From Flavobacteriaceae bacterium UBA2540 (lineage in GTDB: Bacteria; Bacteroidota; Bacteroidia; Flavobacteriales; Flavobacteriaceae), in assembly GCA_002340765.1 (NCBI GenBank), contig DDMS01000061.1, positions 1 to 42,360 on the forward strand: a stretch of 42,360 bases of DNA. The letters are read 5' to 3'. This document shows, piece by piece, positions 33,972-42,299 of the stretch. The notes beneath the pieces were generated by a model. That model saw only the letters and a list, made by a program, of their open reading frames with translations, did not search any database and was not told the DNA's origin. Position numbers and translations under genes: made by a program. How positions within the stretch are numbered: position 1 is the first letter of the stretch; every line of letters starts with the position of its first letter.

Positions 33972-33979
33972 TATATTTG
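33972..33979 (+). promoter_or_regulatory. Promoter -7 box for dnaG
   Basis: TATATTTG matches TAnnTTTG exactly and ends 26 nt before the dnaG ATG, just behind the clpX terminator. No TTG is seen at -33. Confidence 0.5.
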
Positions 33980-34005
33980 TTATCTTTTTTAAGCAAAACT
34001 ATTTC

Positions 34006-35955
34006 ATGATTTCTAGAAGTACTATTGAACGCGTTTTTGAATCTGCAAGAGTAGAAGAAGTTGTTGGTGAATTCGTGCAACTCAAAAAAGCGGGCAGTAA
34101 TTTCAAAGGATTGAGTCCATTTACAGATGAAAAATCACCTTCATTTATGGTATCTCCTGTAAAACAAATCTGGAAAGATTTCTCAACAGGAAAAGGGGGT
34201 AATGCCATTTCATTTTTAATGGAGCATGAGCATTATACCTATCCTGAGGCCATCAAATGGTTGGCAAACAAATACAATATTGAGATTGATGAAACCGAGC
34301 AAACCAATCAAGAAAAAGAACTTGTCAACGAACGTGAAAGTATGTTTGTGCTCACGGATTTTGCGAAAGAATTTTTTCACAATACCATGCTCAAAACCAA
34401 TCAAGGAAAAGCGATTGGACTCAGTTATTTCAAAGAACGGGGTTTTAAAGGCGAAATTATTGAAAAATTCGATTTGGGATATTGTCTTGATGAATGGGAT
34501 CATTTCACAAATGCAGCCATTGCAAAAGGATATCAACTAAAATATCTTGAATCTACAGGATTAAGTATAGTCAAAGAAAACAAACAATTTGACCGTTTTA
34601 AAGGTCGTGTCATATTTCCAATCCATTCCATGTCCGGAAGAACATTGGGTTTTGGCGGCCGAATTTTGACAAATGACAAAAAAGCAGCAAAATACCTCAA
34701 TTCTCCTGAAAGTGATATTTATCACAAAGGGAAAGTGTTGTATGGAATTTTTCAAGCTAAGAAAGAAATTGCCAAACAAGACAATTGTTTTTTGGTAGAA
34801 GGATATACGGATGTGATTTCGTTTCATCAATCAGGCATCGAAAATGTGGTGGCTTCTTCAGGGACAGCATTAACGACTGATCAAATTCGGTTGATTAGCA
34901 GATTGACCAAAAATATCACCGTTCTTTTTGATGGTGACGCAGCAGGAATCAGGGCTTCCATTCGTGGAATTGATTTGATTTTAGAGCAAGGAATGAACGT
35001 GAAAGTGGTTCAATTCCCAAATGGCGAAGATCCTGACAGTTTTACAAAATCGCATTCTGACAGCGAGTTACAAGAATTTTTAGAAACTGCTGCGCAAGAT
35101 TTTATCAATTTCAAAGTGTCACTTTTATTGGAAGAAGCACAAAATGATCCTGTAAAAAAAGCAGGATTGATTCGTGACATTGTGGCAAGTATTTCTAAAA
35201 TTCCTGATGCTATTCAACGTGAAGTATATGTTCAGGAATGTGCCAGAGTTATGGAAATTTCTGAACGTATTTTGTTCAGTGAATTGGCACAATTACTCTC
35301 AAAAAACAATATCGAAGATGCAAAAAAAAATAAAGCAGAGAGAAAAACCTTCGAGGTTGTAAAAAGACAAGATATTCAGTTAAGGGAAATCGACCAACTC
35401 GAAATTTTAGAGCGAGAAATTATTAAAATTTTACTGCTTTATGGCAATGAAGAAGTTGATTTTATTGACGAAATTATTCACATTAATGAAAATGGCAAAG
35501 AAATAAAAACGCCCAAGAAATATAAAAATCCGGTTTCAACGGAAATCTATTTGCAATTGCATGAAGACGAAATTAATTTTACAAATTTGGTCTTTCAAGA
35601 AATTTATAACGAAATTATCTTCCAGTTGAATAATACCCAAAAATTAGAAATCGACCAATTAATCAATCACACCAATCCTATTATTGCGTCAACTGTAACT
35701 TCTATTTTGATGGATGAAGAAAAATACCAACTCAGTCAATGGGATCGCAAAAATATTTTTGTAACTGAGACAAAAGAAGTTTTGACGAAAGCAGTAACAG
35801 ACTCCATTTACAACATCAGAAGAATATTAATTGACAAACTTCTCAAAGACAAATCAATCAAAGAAAAAGAATATTCATCAGATGAAATCGAAGAAATTAT
35901 GAACTACAATTCATTAAGAATTCGCCTTTCTGAAAAATTAAACAGGGTAGTTTAG
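34006..35955 (+). CDS. dnaG: DNA primase with a zinc-ligand-less N-terminal domain
   Basis: A 649-residue primase making RNA primers at the replication fork. The N-terminal zinc-ribbon domain (about 1-100) keeps the fold sequence NFKGLSPFTDEKSPSFMVSP...KDFSTGKGGNAISFL, but the usual CxxH...CxxC ligands are replaced (Leu/Ser and Thr in the first pair, Phe-Ser-Thr-Gly in the second), so no zinc should bind. The TOPRIM catalytic core is intact: Glu265 in LVEGYTDVISF and Asp309 and Asp311 in FDGDAAG. The C-terminal helicase-interaction part (from about 440) is diverged. By family knowledge this zinc-less form is typical of Flavobacteriia. Confidence 0.95.
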   Translation: MISRSTIERVFESARVEEVVGEFVQLKKAGSNFKGLSPFTDEKSPSFMVSPVKQIWKDFSTGKGGNAISFLMEHEHYTYPEAIKWLANKYNIEIDETEQTNQEKELVNERESMFVLTDFAKEFFHNTMLKTNQGKAIGLSYFKERGFKGEIIEKFDLGYCLDEWDHFTNAAIAKGYQLKYLESTGLSIVKENKQFDRFKGRVIFPIHSMSGRTLGFGGRILTNDKKAAKYLNSPESDIYHKGKVLYGIFQAKKEIAKQDNCFLVEGYTDVISFHQSGIENVVASSGTALTTDQIRLISRLTKNITVLFDGDAAGIRASIRGIDLILEQGMNVKVVQFPNGEDPDSFTKSHSDSELQEFLETAAQDFINFKVSLLLEEAQNDPVKKAGLIRDIVASISKIPDAIQREVYVQECARVMEISERILFSELAQLLSKNNIEDAKKNKAERKTFEVVKRQDIQLREIDQLEILEREIIKILLLYGNEEVDFIDEIIHINENGKEIKTPKKYKNPVSTEIYLQLHEDEINFTNLVFQEIYNEIIFQLNNTQKLEIDQLINHTNPIIASTVTSILMDEEKYQLSQWDRKNIFVTETKEVLTKAVTDSIYNIRRILIDKLLKDKSIKEKEYSSDEIEEIMNYNSLRIRLSEKLNRVV

Positions 35956-36302
35956 AAAAAAAATAAAATAGTACTCAGAAAAAAAAGGATTTTTGATGCT
36001 TACAAATCATTGATTTTACCAGAAAACATCAAAAAAACTCCTCAAAAATCATTTCCTAGAAATATTAATTAACTGTAAATAGTTTGTTTTCCTGATGTTT
36101 GATGTTTTTTTAGTGCATTTAGATTCGAAAAAGAATTTAATTGTTAGTTATGAAAAAATCATTCAGTTGTTTATTTTCCTAACTTTTGAAATCTCTAACG
36201 GGTCTAAAAGACTCGCGTATATTAGAATAAAAAAAATGATGATTGCTGTAAACCTCCTATAGAAAATTCCTTTATTTGTAAGATGAAGGAGTTTTTTTAA
36301 TT
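35956..36302. other. 347-bp intergenic region with two hairpins behind dnaG
   Basis: No gene is evident. AAAACATCAAA (36023-36033) and TTTGATGTTTT (36098-36108) are perfect reverse complements 64 nt apart, the second running into T residues. A second hairpin lies at 36264-36298. In related genomes a response-regulator gene often follows dnaG, but I see no trace of it here. Confidence 0.5.
36264..36298 (+). terminator. Probable terminator between dnaG and nadE
   Basis: AAATTCCTT (36264-36272) pairs with AAGGAGTTT (36286-36294) with one G-U pair around a 13-nt loop, followed by T7 in the plus direction. It may also help end the convergent nadE transcript. Confidence 0.6.
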
Positions 36303-37094
36303 TTATTTCTTTAAATCTTTCGGAATTTCACACACAGGTATAGGTAACATTTTATGTTTGTTTGCACTATTGAATTTGGTGTATATTTTAAAAACTTCTA
36401 GATCTCTTCCTGTAAAATCATTCGTTGTTTTGCCATTTTCTTGCATGTCCATTGCCCATTCTAGTTCGTCATAAGACGCTCCAATTTGGTCTTGATCTGT
36501 TCTATCATCTCCCCACAAACCGTCAGTTGGCGGGGCTTTAATAATTTCTTGATTCACGCCATAATGTTTTGCAATCATATACACTTCCGATTTCATCAAA
36601 TCAGCAATCGGACTCAAATCTACCCCTCCATCACCATATTTTGTATAAAAACCAACCCCAAAATCTTCTACTTTATTTCCTGTGCCTGCAACCAAATAGC
36701 CATGTAATGCTGCAAAATAATACAAGGTGGTCATTCGTAAACGCGCTCTTGTGTTTGCCAGAGACATAAAACGGCTTTCTTCATCAGCAACTTTGGGCAA
36801 TGATGCAATTAAACTATCAAAAACAGGTGTCAAATTTACAGTCACTTTATAAACATTTGGATGGTTTTTTTGAAGCCAATCAATATGATTTTGAGCTCTA
36901 CTTACATGACTTTCTGCTTGATGAATGGGCATTTCTAAACACAATAAAGGCAAGCCGGTTTTTGCACACAATGTGGAGGTTACTGCAGAATCTATTCCTC
37001 CAGAAACGCCAATCACAAAGCCATGTACTTTCGCATTTCCTGCATAATCTTTTAACCAATTTTTAATGTATTCCGCTACTTTTTCTGTGTTCAT
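36303..37094 (-). CDS. nadE: NAD synthetase, ammonia-dependent
   Basis: A 263-residue enzyme making NAD from deamido-NAD, ATP and ammonia. The ATP-pyrophosphatase P-loop SGGIDSAV starts at Ser31, and the substrate-binding segment GTGNKVEDFGVGFYTKYGDGGVDLSPIADLMKSEVY is complete. The N-terminal glutaminase (nitrilase) domain of the roughly 550-600-residue forms is absent, so ammonia must be supplied freely. Divergently transcribed from gldB with a 60-bp spacer; this nadE-gldB-gldC neighbourhood is familiar in flavobacteria. Confidence 0.95.
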   Translation of the reverse strand: MNTEKVAEYIKNWLKDYAGNAKVHGFVIGVSGGIDSAVTSTLCAKTGLPLLCLEMPIHQAESHVSRAQNHIDWLQKNHPNVYKVTVNLTPVFDSLIASLPKVADEESRFMSLANTRARLRMTTLYYFAALHGYLVAGTGNKVEDFGVGFYTKYGDGGVDLSPIADLMKSEVYMIAKHYGVNQEIIKAPPTDGLWGDDRTDQDQIGASYDELEWAMDMQENGKTTNDFTGRDLEVFKIYTKFNSANKHKMLPIPVCEIPKDLKK

Positions 37095-37154
37095 TGATAA
37101 ACTATTTTAGTATTTTTAACGTTCTTAATTTTTAATGACTAAGATACAAAGAAT

Positions 37155-38114
37155 ATGAGATTTGCTGGAATTATTTTTGTGGTTTTAATGATATTTTTTT
37201 CTTGTTCCAAGAAAAAACAACCAACTATTGATGTTTCAAAAACAACCGTTGACTTTTATGTAAAGCGTTTTGAAGTTGATTTTTACAACGCAAATCATGA
37301 AAACTTGCCCAAAGTAAAAGTGAAATATCCTTATTTATTTCCGACAGCTTTTACGGATAGCATTTCATTTACGAAAATTGAAGACCCACAAGAGCAAGAA
37401 TTATTTGCTGAAGTTCAGAAAGTTTTCAAAGATTTTTCTGAAATTGACAATCAATTAACGTCGCTTTTTAAACATATCAAATATTACAATCCCACATTTC
37501 AACCGCCAAATGTGGTGACACTTCAAACCAATCTTGATTATGACAGCAAAGTGATTTATGTAGACAGTTTGCTACTCATTTCGTTGGATGTCTATCTTGG
37601 AAAAAACCACAAATTCTATAGTGATTTTCCAAAATACATCAAAGAAAATAACACGAAAGAACACTTAATTGTTGATGTTGCTGAAGCCATCATTGGCAAA
37701 AAAACTCCGTTTTCAAACAACCGAACTTTTGTCGGAAAAATGATTCATGAAGGCAAGAAAATAGCACTATTGGATTGGTATTTACCTGCAGTTTCTGAAA
37801 AAGAAAAATTGGGTTATGCTCAAGAAAAATTGGATTGGGCTGTTGAAAACGAAGCGCAGATTTGGGCCTATTTTATTGAAGAGCAATTGCTTTTTAGCAC
37901 AGATACAAATCTTAACAAACGATTTTTAGAAAGCGCACCATTTTCAAAGTTTTATAGAGAGCAAGACGATTTATCGCCGGGAAAAATAGGCGTTTGGATG
38001 GGATGGAACATCGTACAATCGTATTTGAAACATAATGAAGTATCTTTGCAAGAATTTTTAAAATTAGACGAAACAACAATCTTCGACAAATCAAAATATA
38101 AACCCAAAAAGTAA
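37155..38114 (+). CDS. gldB: Gliding motility lipoprotein GldB
   Basis: A 319-residue lipoprotein required for gliding in Flavobacterium johnsoniae. The signal MRFAGIIFVVLMIFFSC ends with lipidation at Cys17, followed by a basic stretch (SKKKQ). The body resembles the GldB/DUF2268-like fold with KVKYPYLFPTAFTDSISF, VIYVDSLLLISLDVYLG and a C-terminal SPGKIGVWMGWNIVQSYL segment. It overlaps gldC by 1 nt (TAATG), which indicates translational coupling. Confidence 0.92.
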   Translation: MRFAGIIFVVLMIFFSCSKKKQPTIDVSKTTVDFYVKRFEVDFYNANHENLPKVKVKYPYLFPTAFTDSISFTKIEDPQEQELFAEVQKVFKDFSEIDNQLTSLFKHIKYYNPTFQPPNVVTLQTNLDYDSKVIYVDSLLLISLDVYLGKNHKFYSDFPKYIKENNTKEHLIVDVAEAIIGKKTPFSNNRTFVGKMIHEGKKIALLDWYLPAVSEKEKLGYAQEKLDWAVENEAQIWAYFIEEQLLFSTDTNLNKRFLESAPFSKFYREQDDLSPGKIGVWMGWNIVQSYLKHNEVSLQEFLKLDETTIFDKSKYKPKK

Positions 38115-38455
38115 TGGCAATTTCACACAACACCGAAGTAAATTTCAATATTGCATTGGATGAAAATAAGATTCCTGAAACCATTTCTTGGACCGCAAAA
38201 GATGGTGGCATTGAAAACCAACCTTCAAAAGCAGTGATGATTTCTGTGTGGGATCACCAAAAAAAAGATACGTTGCGGATGGATTTATGGACGAAAGAGA
38301 TGCCAATTGATGACATGAAACAATTTTATCATCAAACAATGGTTTCTATGGCCGATTCTTTTGAGCGTGCTACAAACGATCATATAATGAGTAAAACCAT
38401 GAGAGATTTTTGTGAGTATTTTGCAGAAAGTTTACAACTCAAAAAAGGAAACTAA
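38114..38455 (+). CDS. gldC: Gliding motility protein GldC
   Basis: A 113-residue soluble protein co-transcribed with gldB, which stimulates gliding in F. johnsoniae. Characteristic segments are INTE-like HNTEVNFNIALDENKIPE, ISWTAKDGGIEN and AVMISVWDHQKKDTLRMDLWTKEMPIDDMKQF. No signal peptide, so cytoplasmic. Its 3' end overlaps the convergent folK fusion by 4 nt. Confidence 0.93.
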   Translation: MAISHNTEVNFNIALDENKIPETISWTAKDGGIENQPSKAVMISVWDHQKKDTLRMDLWTKEMPIDDMKQFYHQTMVSMADSFERATNDHIMSKTMRDFCEYFAESLQLKKGN

Positions 38456-39576
38456 GCCTTTTTAATCTGATTGATAATCGTTTGATAATCTTCATGTTCG
38501 TTTACAAAATCAATGTCAGATACATCAATCACTACTACATGTAAGTTGGGTTGTGTGCTGATAAAACTTTTATAACCATCATGTATTTTTTGAAGATAGT
38601 TTTCTTCAATATTTTGCTCATATTCTCGGCCTCTTTTTTTAATGTTCTCTAAAAGTCGGTAAGTGTTTTGGTATAAATACACATACAAATCTGGTTTTGT
38701 AATCTCTTTATACATGATGTCAAACATTTTACGATACAACAAATACTCCTCTTTTTGAAGCGTAATTTGCGCAAAAATCAAAGATTTAAAAATATAATAG
38801 TCAGAGACAATCAGGTTTTGAAACAAATCTAACTGCGCCAAATCATCACTCAATTGTTGATACCTGTCTGCCAAAAAACTCATTTCCAAAGGAAAAGCAA
38901 AACGATCCTTGTCTTCATAGAATTTTGGTAAAAAAGGATTGTCCGCAAAACGCTCTAAAATAATTTTTGCATTAAATTCATCAGACATCATTTTTGACAA
39001 AGAGGTTTTTCCTGCGCCAATATTCCCTTCAATCGCAATATAATTATACTTTTCTACAATCGGAATTGGTCGTTTCAGGTAACTATCAGTTTTAATAATT
39101 TCGGAAGCATCTTCACAATGTTGCAAACAAACACTCAGTTGCTTTCTTTCAATCGGATGAAAAAAAGAAGGCGCAATTTCGACCAAAGGCACCATCACAA
39201 ATTTCCGCAACAACATTTTAGGATGAGGCACTGTCAAAAGCTCAGAAAAGATGATTTCTTCATCAAACAATAAAATGTCAATGTCTATATTTCGATCCAA
39301 ATAGGTGGTTGAATTGATTCTTTTTCTACCCAAATTGGTTTCAATTCCCAACAAAATCTTCATCAATATTTCAGGAGCGTGATAGGTAGAAACTTCTAGG
39401 CAAATATTATAAAAATCCGCACTCTCAAAACCCCAAGAAGCTGTTTGATACACACTAGAAATCTTTCGAATATCACCCACTTTTTCGGCAATATGTTCAA
39501 TAGCTTGTTGAAGATTTTCGTTTTTATCCCCAAGATTTGTTCCTAAAGATAAATAAGTGATGCGTTGTATTTTCAT
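38452..39576 (-). CDS. folK: Fused HPPK (FolK) and deoxynucleoside kinase
   Basis: A 374-residue two-domain protein. Residues about 1-155 are 6-hydroxymethyl-7,8-dihydropterin pyrophosphokinase of folate synthesis: LSLGTNLGDKNENLQQAI, SSVYQTASWGF, the catalytic Asp pair in RNIDIDILLF, and TVPHPKMLLRKFVMVPLVEI. Residues about 175-374 are a deoxynucleoside kinase of the dCK/dGK family: IEGNIGAGKTSL (P-loop 184-191), ERFADNPFLPKFY, the LADRYQQ segment, and the arginine-rich LID KKRGREYEQNI. The join lies around 157-175 with no internal start or stop, so it is a true fusion. Folate and nucleotide salvage are linked in supplying thymidylate synthesis, a possible reason for the pairing. Confidence 0.93.
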   Translation of the reverse strand: MKIQRITYLSLGTNLGDKNENLQQAIEHIAEKVGDIRKISSVYQTASWGFESADFYNICLEVSTYHAPEILMKILLGIETNLGRKRINSTTYLDRNIDIDILLFDEEIIFSELLTVPHPKMLLRKFVMVPLVEIAPSFFHPIERKQLSVCLQHCEDASEIIKTDSYLKRPIPIVEKYNYIAIEGNIGAGKTSLSKMMSDEFNAKIILERFADNPFLPKFYEDKDRFAFPLEMSFLADRYQQLSDDLAQLDLFQNLIVSDYYIFKSLIFAQITLQKEEYLLYRKMFDIMYKEITKPDLYVYLYQNTYRLLENIKKRGREYEQNIEENYLQKIHDGYKSFISTQPNLHVVVIDVSDIDFVNEHEDYQTIINQIKKA

Positions 39577-39931
39577 ATGGATTACAAAGAAAATAAAAGC
39601 ATTTCTAATATCATCAAAGTTTCTTAAATTAGTTTCAAAGTTTTAAGTTTAAGGGTTTCAAAGCTTCAAAGTTTCAAGATTCAAAGTTTTAGTTTACTGC
39701 CTTCCGCCTAACACCTTCCGCCAAAAAAACCATTTTTTGAACAATTTGAGCTCTTCAAAACAATAGTCAAATCATATTTTTATTAAAATTCACTTGTAGG
39801 ATATTATTAAATGAGATTAATTTTTAATTTGTCGATGATTCTGTTGAATGTAAATTTATTCAAATATTGAATAGTTTTGAGTGTTGTTATTTTAACGTGA
39901 GTTCGATTTTAATTTAACCCCATTATCAAAA
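39577..39931. other. 355-bp intergenic region with phrase-like tracts and a direct repeat
   Basis: No gene is evident. From 39619 to 39690 it consists of repeated words built on TTTCAAAG, TTCAAAG and AAGTTT. It also carries two copies of CCTTCCGCC at 39700-39708 and 39714-39722. The remainder is AT-rich. No clear terminator for the ABC gene was found. Confidence 0.6.
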
Positions 39932-41704
39932 CTAAATCTTCGCCTGGTAGGTATACAAATCATAATAGCGGGCTTGCAATGCAATCAATTCATGGTGAGT
40001 GCCTCGCTCTACAATCCTACCTGCTTCAATCACTAAAATTTGGTCTGCTTTTTTAATGGTACTCAGTCTGTGAGCAATGACAATCGTGGTGCGGTCTTTG
40101 ATCAATTCCGACAAACTTTTTTGAATCAATGCCTCACTTTCGGTATCCAAACTAGAGGTAGCTTCATCCAAAATAATAATTTTAGGGTTTGCCAAGATAG
40201 CACGTGCAATCGCCAATCGTTGGCGTTGTCCTCCTGATAGTTTCACACCACGCTCACCAATTACGGTGTCTAAACCATCGTCAAAACGGTCTGTAAATTC
40301 GTTTACATAGGCTGCTTTTACAGCATTTAGCAATTCAGCTTCTGGAGCATTCGGTTTGGGAAACAGGATGTTTTCTCGAATCGTACCTTCAAACAAAAAT
40401 TCATCTTGCAACACCACTCCCAAATATTGGCGATAACTAGGCAACACTACTTTGGATAAATCGTGGTCATCAATCAACACCGTCCCAGAAGTAGGGGTTA
40501 AAAAAGTAGCCGACAATCCCGCAATGGTCGATTTCCCTGAGCCTGAACTTCCTACCAACGCTACTACAGTGCCTGCAGCAGCTGTGAAACTAATATCGTG
40601 CAACACTTCTTTGCCTGCATCATACGAAAAAGATACATTGCGAAAAGTGAGTTCGCCTTTCAAGTCTTGCAACTCTAAATTACGTTGATGGTCATCTGCT
40701 TCAGACGTGGCGTTCATTAATTCTTCTGTGCGATCTAAACCCGCCAAAGCTTCTGTCAATTGACTGCCAATATTGCTCATTTGCACAATGGGCGCAATCA
40801 TAAAACCTAAAATAAGGGTAAAAAATAAAAAATCACCCGTAGTCATCGTCCCTTGAATCATATAATACCCTCCCATACCCATAATCCCTGTGGTAGCAAC
40901 GCCTATCAAAAAGGTAGCAGCACTCGTCATAAAGGCAGTGGCTGTTAAGCTTTTCTTGACGTTTTGATAGAGTTTGTCAACGCCTTTTTCAAAGACTACT
41001 TGCTCTTGTGCCTCTGCATTGAACGCTTTTATCACTCGAACACCTGCCAAAGTTTCTGTCAATCTACCTGTCACCTCGGCATTGATTTTTCCCCTTGTTC
41101 TAAAAATAGGACGAATGTATTTGAACGCTTTCAAAGCTATAACCCCAAAAATAGACAAGGGCACAAACACAAATAAGGTCATCCAAGGATTCAATTTGAT
41201 CAAAATAACCAAAGATACAATGGCCGTAAAACTCCCACCCACCAATTGCACCAAACCAGTGCCAATCAAGTTTCGTACTCCTTCTACATCATTCATAATC
41301 CGCGAAACCAACGCACCTGATTTTGTATTGTCAAAAAAAGAAATGGGCAATGACAATACCTTTTTTTGTACTTGTGCACGCAATTCGCTGATCAAATATT
41401 GCGCTTGCACACTCAAAATTCGAGTCAATAAAAAGGAAGAAACTGCTTGTAACAAAATAGCACCTATCACAATGCCAATCAACCCATACAATTGGGTCAT
41501 GTCTTTATTCGGAATCACCTCGTCCAACAAAATCTTGCTTTGCCAAGGCAATATCAATCCTGACAAACTCTTCACCACAATCAATCCCAATCCAACAAAT
41601 ACCAAATTTCTACGTGGCCAAATGATGGTTTGAAAGGCTTTCGCCATCGTTACTTTTGGGGTAGTAGCATCCGTTTTTTTTGAAACAGCTGAAAATTGTT
41701 GCAT
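39932..41704 (-). CDS. ABC exporter (fused transmembrane and ATPase domains)
   Basis: A 590-residue half-transporter of the MsbA/BmrA type that works as a homo- or heterodimer. Six membrane helices occupy about 30-310 and the nucleotide-binding domain about 345-585, with Walker A VGSSGSGKST, the signature LSGGQRQRLAIARA, Walker B IILDEATSSLD and the H-loop AHRLST. I chose the ATG at 41704 (MQQFSAVSKK), because the preceding 30 codons of open frame are an unlikely hydrophobic extension (reaching 41794). The substrate is unknown; lipids, drugs or peptides are possible. Higher G+C use than its neighbours is visible by eye and may mean a different origin. Confidence 0.9.
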   Translation of the reverse strand: MQQFSAVSKKTDATTPKVTMAKAFQTIIWPRRNLVFVGLGLIVVKSLSGLILPWQSKILLDEVIPNKDMTQLYGLIGIVIGAILLQAVSSFLLTRILSVQAQYLISELRAQVQKKVLSLPISFFDNTKSGALVSRIMNDVEGVRNLIGTGLVQLVGGSFTAIVSLVILIKLNPWMTLFVFVPLSIFGVIALKAFKYIRPIFRTRGKINAEVTGRLTETLAGVRVIKAFNAEAQEQVVFEKGVDKLYQNVKKSLTATAFMTSAATFLIGVATTGIMGMGGYYMIQGTMTTGDFLFFTLILGFMIAPIVQMSNIGSQLTEALAGLDRTEELMNATSEADDHQRNLELQDLKGELTFRNVSFSYDAGKEVLHDISFTAAAGTVVALVGSSGSGKSTIAGLSATFLTPTSGTVLIDDHDLSKVVLPSYRQYLGVVLQDEFLFEGTIRENILFPKPNAPEAELLNAVKAAYVNEFTDRFDDGLDTVIGERGVKLSGGQRQRLAIARAILANPKIIILDEATSSLDTESEALIQKSLSELIKDRTTIVIAHRLSTIKKADQILVIEAGRIVERGTHHELIALQARYYDLYTYQAKI

Positions 41705-41823
41705 GTGTAAAATAAGTATAGAAATGAAGTGTAAAAATAACCAATCTAGCTGGTTGATTTGTAAAATAGGGAGCAAAAAAAAACCATTTTTCAAATGGTT
41801 TTTAGCGAATCAAAAGAATGCTA

Positions 41824-41928
41824 TTATTTGCGGTTCGCTTTCTTTGCAGTTTTTGCAGCTTTCTTTTCTTTAGGCGTTAAAACAGCTTCTTTTTTAACGT
41901 TCTTTTTTGCGTCTTGTGATTTTGCCAT
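41824..41928 (-). CDS. Small 34-residue basic Lys/Ala-rich protein
   Basis: An ATG at 41928 opens a frame of 34 codons ending TAA at 41824-41826. The peptide starts MAKSQDAKKNVKKEAVL and continues TPKEKKAAKTAKKANRK, with 13 lysines and one arginine, strongly basic, without a signal peptide. Composition like this recalls tiny nucleic-acid-associated or ribosome-associated proteins. It is too short for the usual gene-length cutoff. Codon use is orderly and it lies on the same strand as the ABC gene downstream (119 nt before its start). The function is unknown; existence as a protein is inferred from the sequence alone. Confidence 0.6.
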   Translation of the reverse strand: MAKSQDAKKNVKKEAVLTPKEKKAAKTAKKANRK

Positions 41929-41934
41929 GGTGGT

Positions 41935-42130
41935 TTTAAGTGTTTAGTTTTAAGTGGTTGGTTTTTATTTTTTAGTTTTTCGTCTATGTTCCTTTGTCTT
42001 TCGTCTTTCGTCTTTTTGACAATGTTGATTACAAATATAACAGATTTTTTAGTTCTTGGTTGTTTTGGTTGTTAGTTTTTTGATGTTAGCTTTTGGTTCT
42101 TGGATCTTGATTCTTTGTTTTTAGTTCTTT
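41935..42130. repeat. Phrase-like low-complexity intergenic tract
   Basis: Almost free of A runs on the plus strand and dominated by T and G: repeated words are TAGTTTT, TTTCGTCTTTCGTCTTT (near 41997-42014) and TAGTTCTTGGTTGTTTTGGTTGTTAG. On the minus strand it reads as repeated CAAGAACCAAAA-type words. No gene is seen in it. It separates the small basic gene from the mobile-element remnant. Confidence 0.6.
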
Positions 42131-42141
42131 TTCCATTGCCC

Positions 42142-42299
42142 ATCCCTGATATAAGTTGACCACAAAAGTCAAATTATATGAAAGCAAATTTTCGAGAAAT
42201 CACGAAATACAGGCGTTATTCTGATGAATTTAAAAAGGAAATTGTCTCTATTTTTGATTACGATAAATTAATAGAAACCGGTCAACACTAATTAGGGAT
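42142..42299 (+). mobile_element. Internally deleted IS3-like element (MITE-like remnant)
   Basis: The left end ATCCCTGATATAAGTTGACC (42142-42161) and right end GGTCAACACTAATTAGGGAT (42280-42299) are imperfect inverted repeats matching at 15 of 20 positions (GGTCAAC and GGGAT exact). Inside lies a 37-codon frame (42178-42291) starting MKANFREITKYRRYSDEFKKE, which is the N-terminus of an IS3-type orfA transposase (relatives have RRYSxEFKxExV). The element of about 158 bp has lost nearly all of the transposase and could be moved only in trans. Confidence 0.6.
42178..42291 (+). pseudogene. Truncated IS3-type transposase orfA
   Basis: Only 37 residues remain of a protein that is normally about 90-100 residues. 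The preserved part has the basic KYRRYSDEFKKEIVSIF start of the helix-turn-helix domain; it then runs into DYDKLIETGQH and a stop lying within the right inverted repeat, which is consistent with an internal deletion. Confidence 0.65.

Noticed and set aside
33961..33975. TTCGAATCC, resembling the T-loop of a tRNA
   Set aside because: There is no T-stem partner or acceptor stem, and the stretch lies between the clpX terminator and the dnaG promoter box.
37912..38339. Antisense frames of 64-99 codons over gldB-gldC
   Set aside because: They run opposite well-defined genes without own signals and have no recognisable protein features.
40974..41633. A 219-codon frame on the plus strand opposite the ABC exporter
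   Set aside because: It lies wholly within the ABC gene, whose motifs are complete; the antisense product lacks recognisable domains and is a codon-bias shadow.
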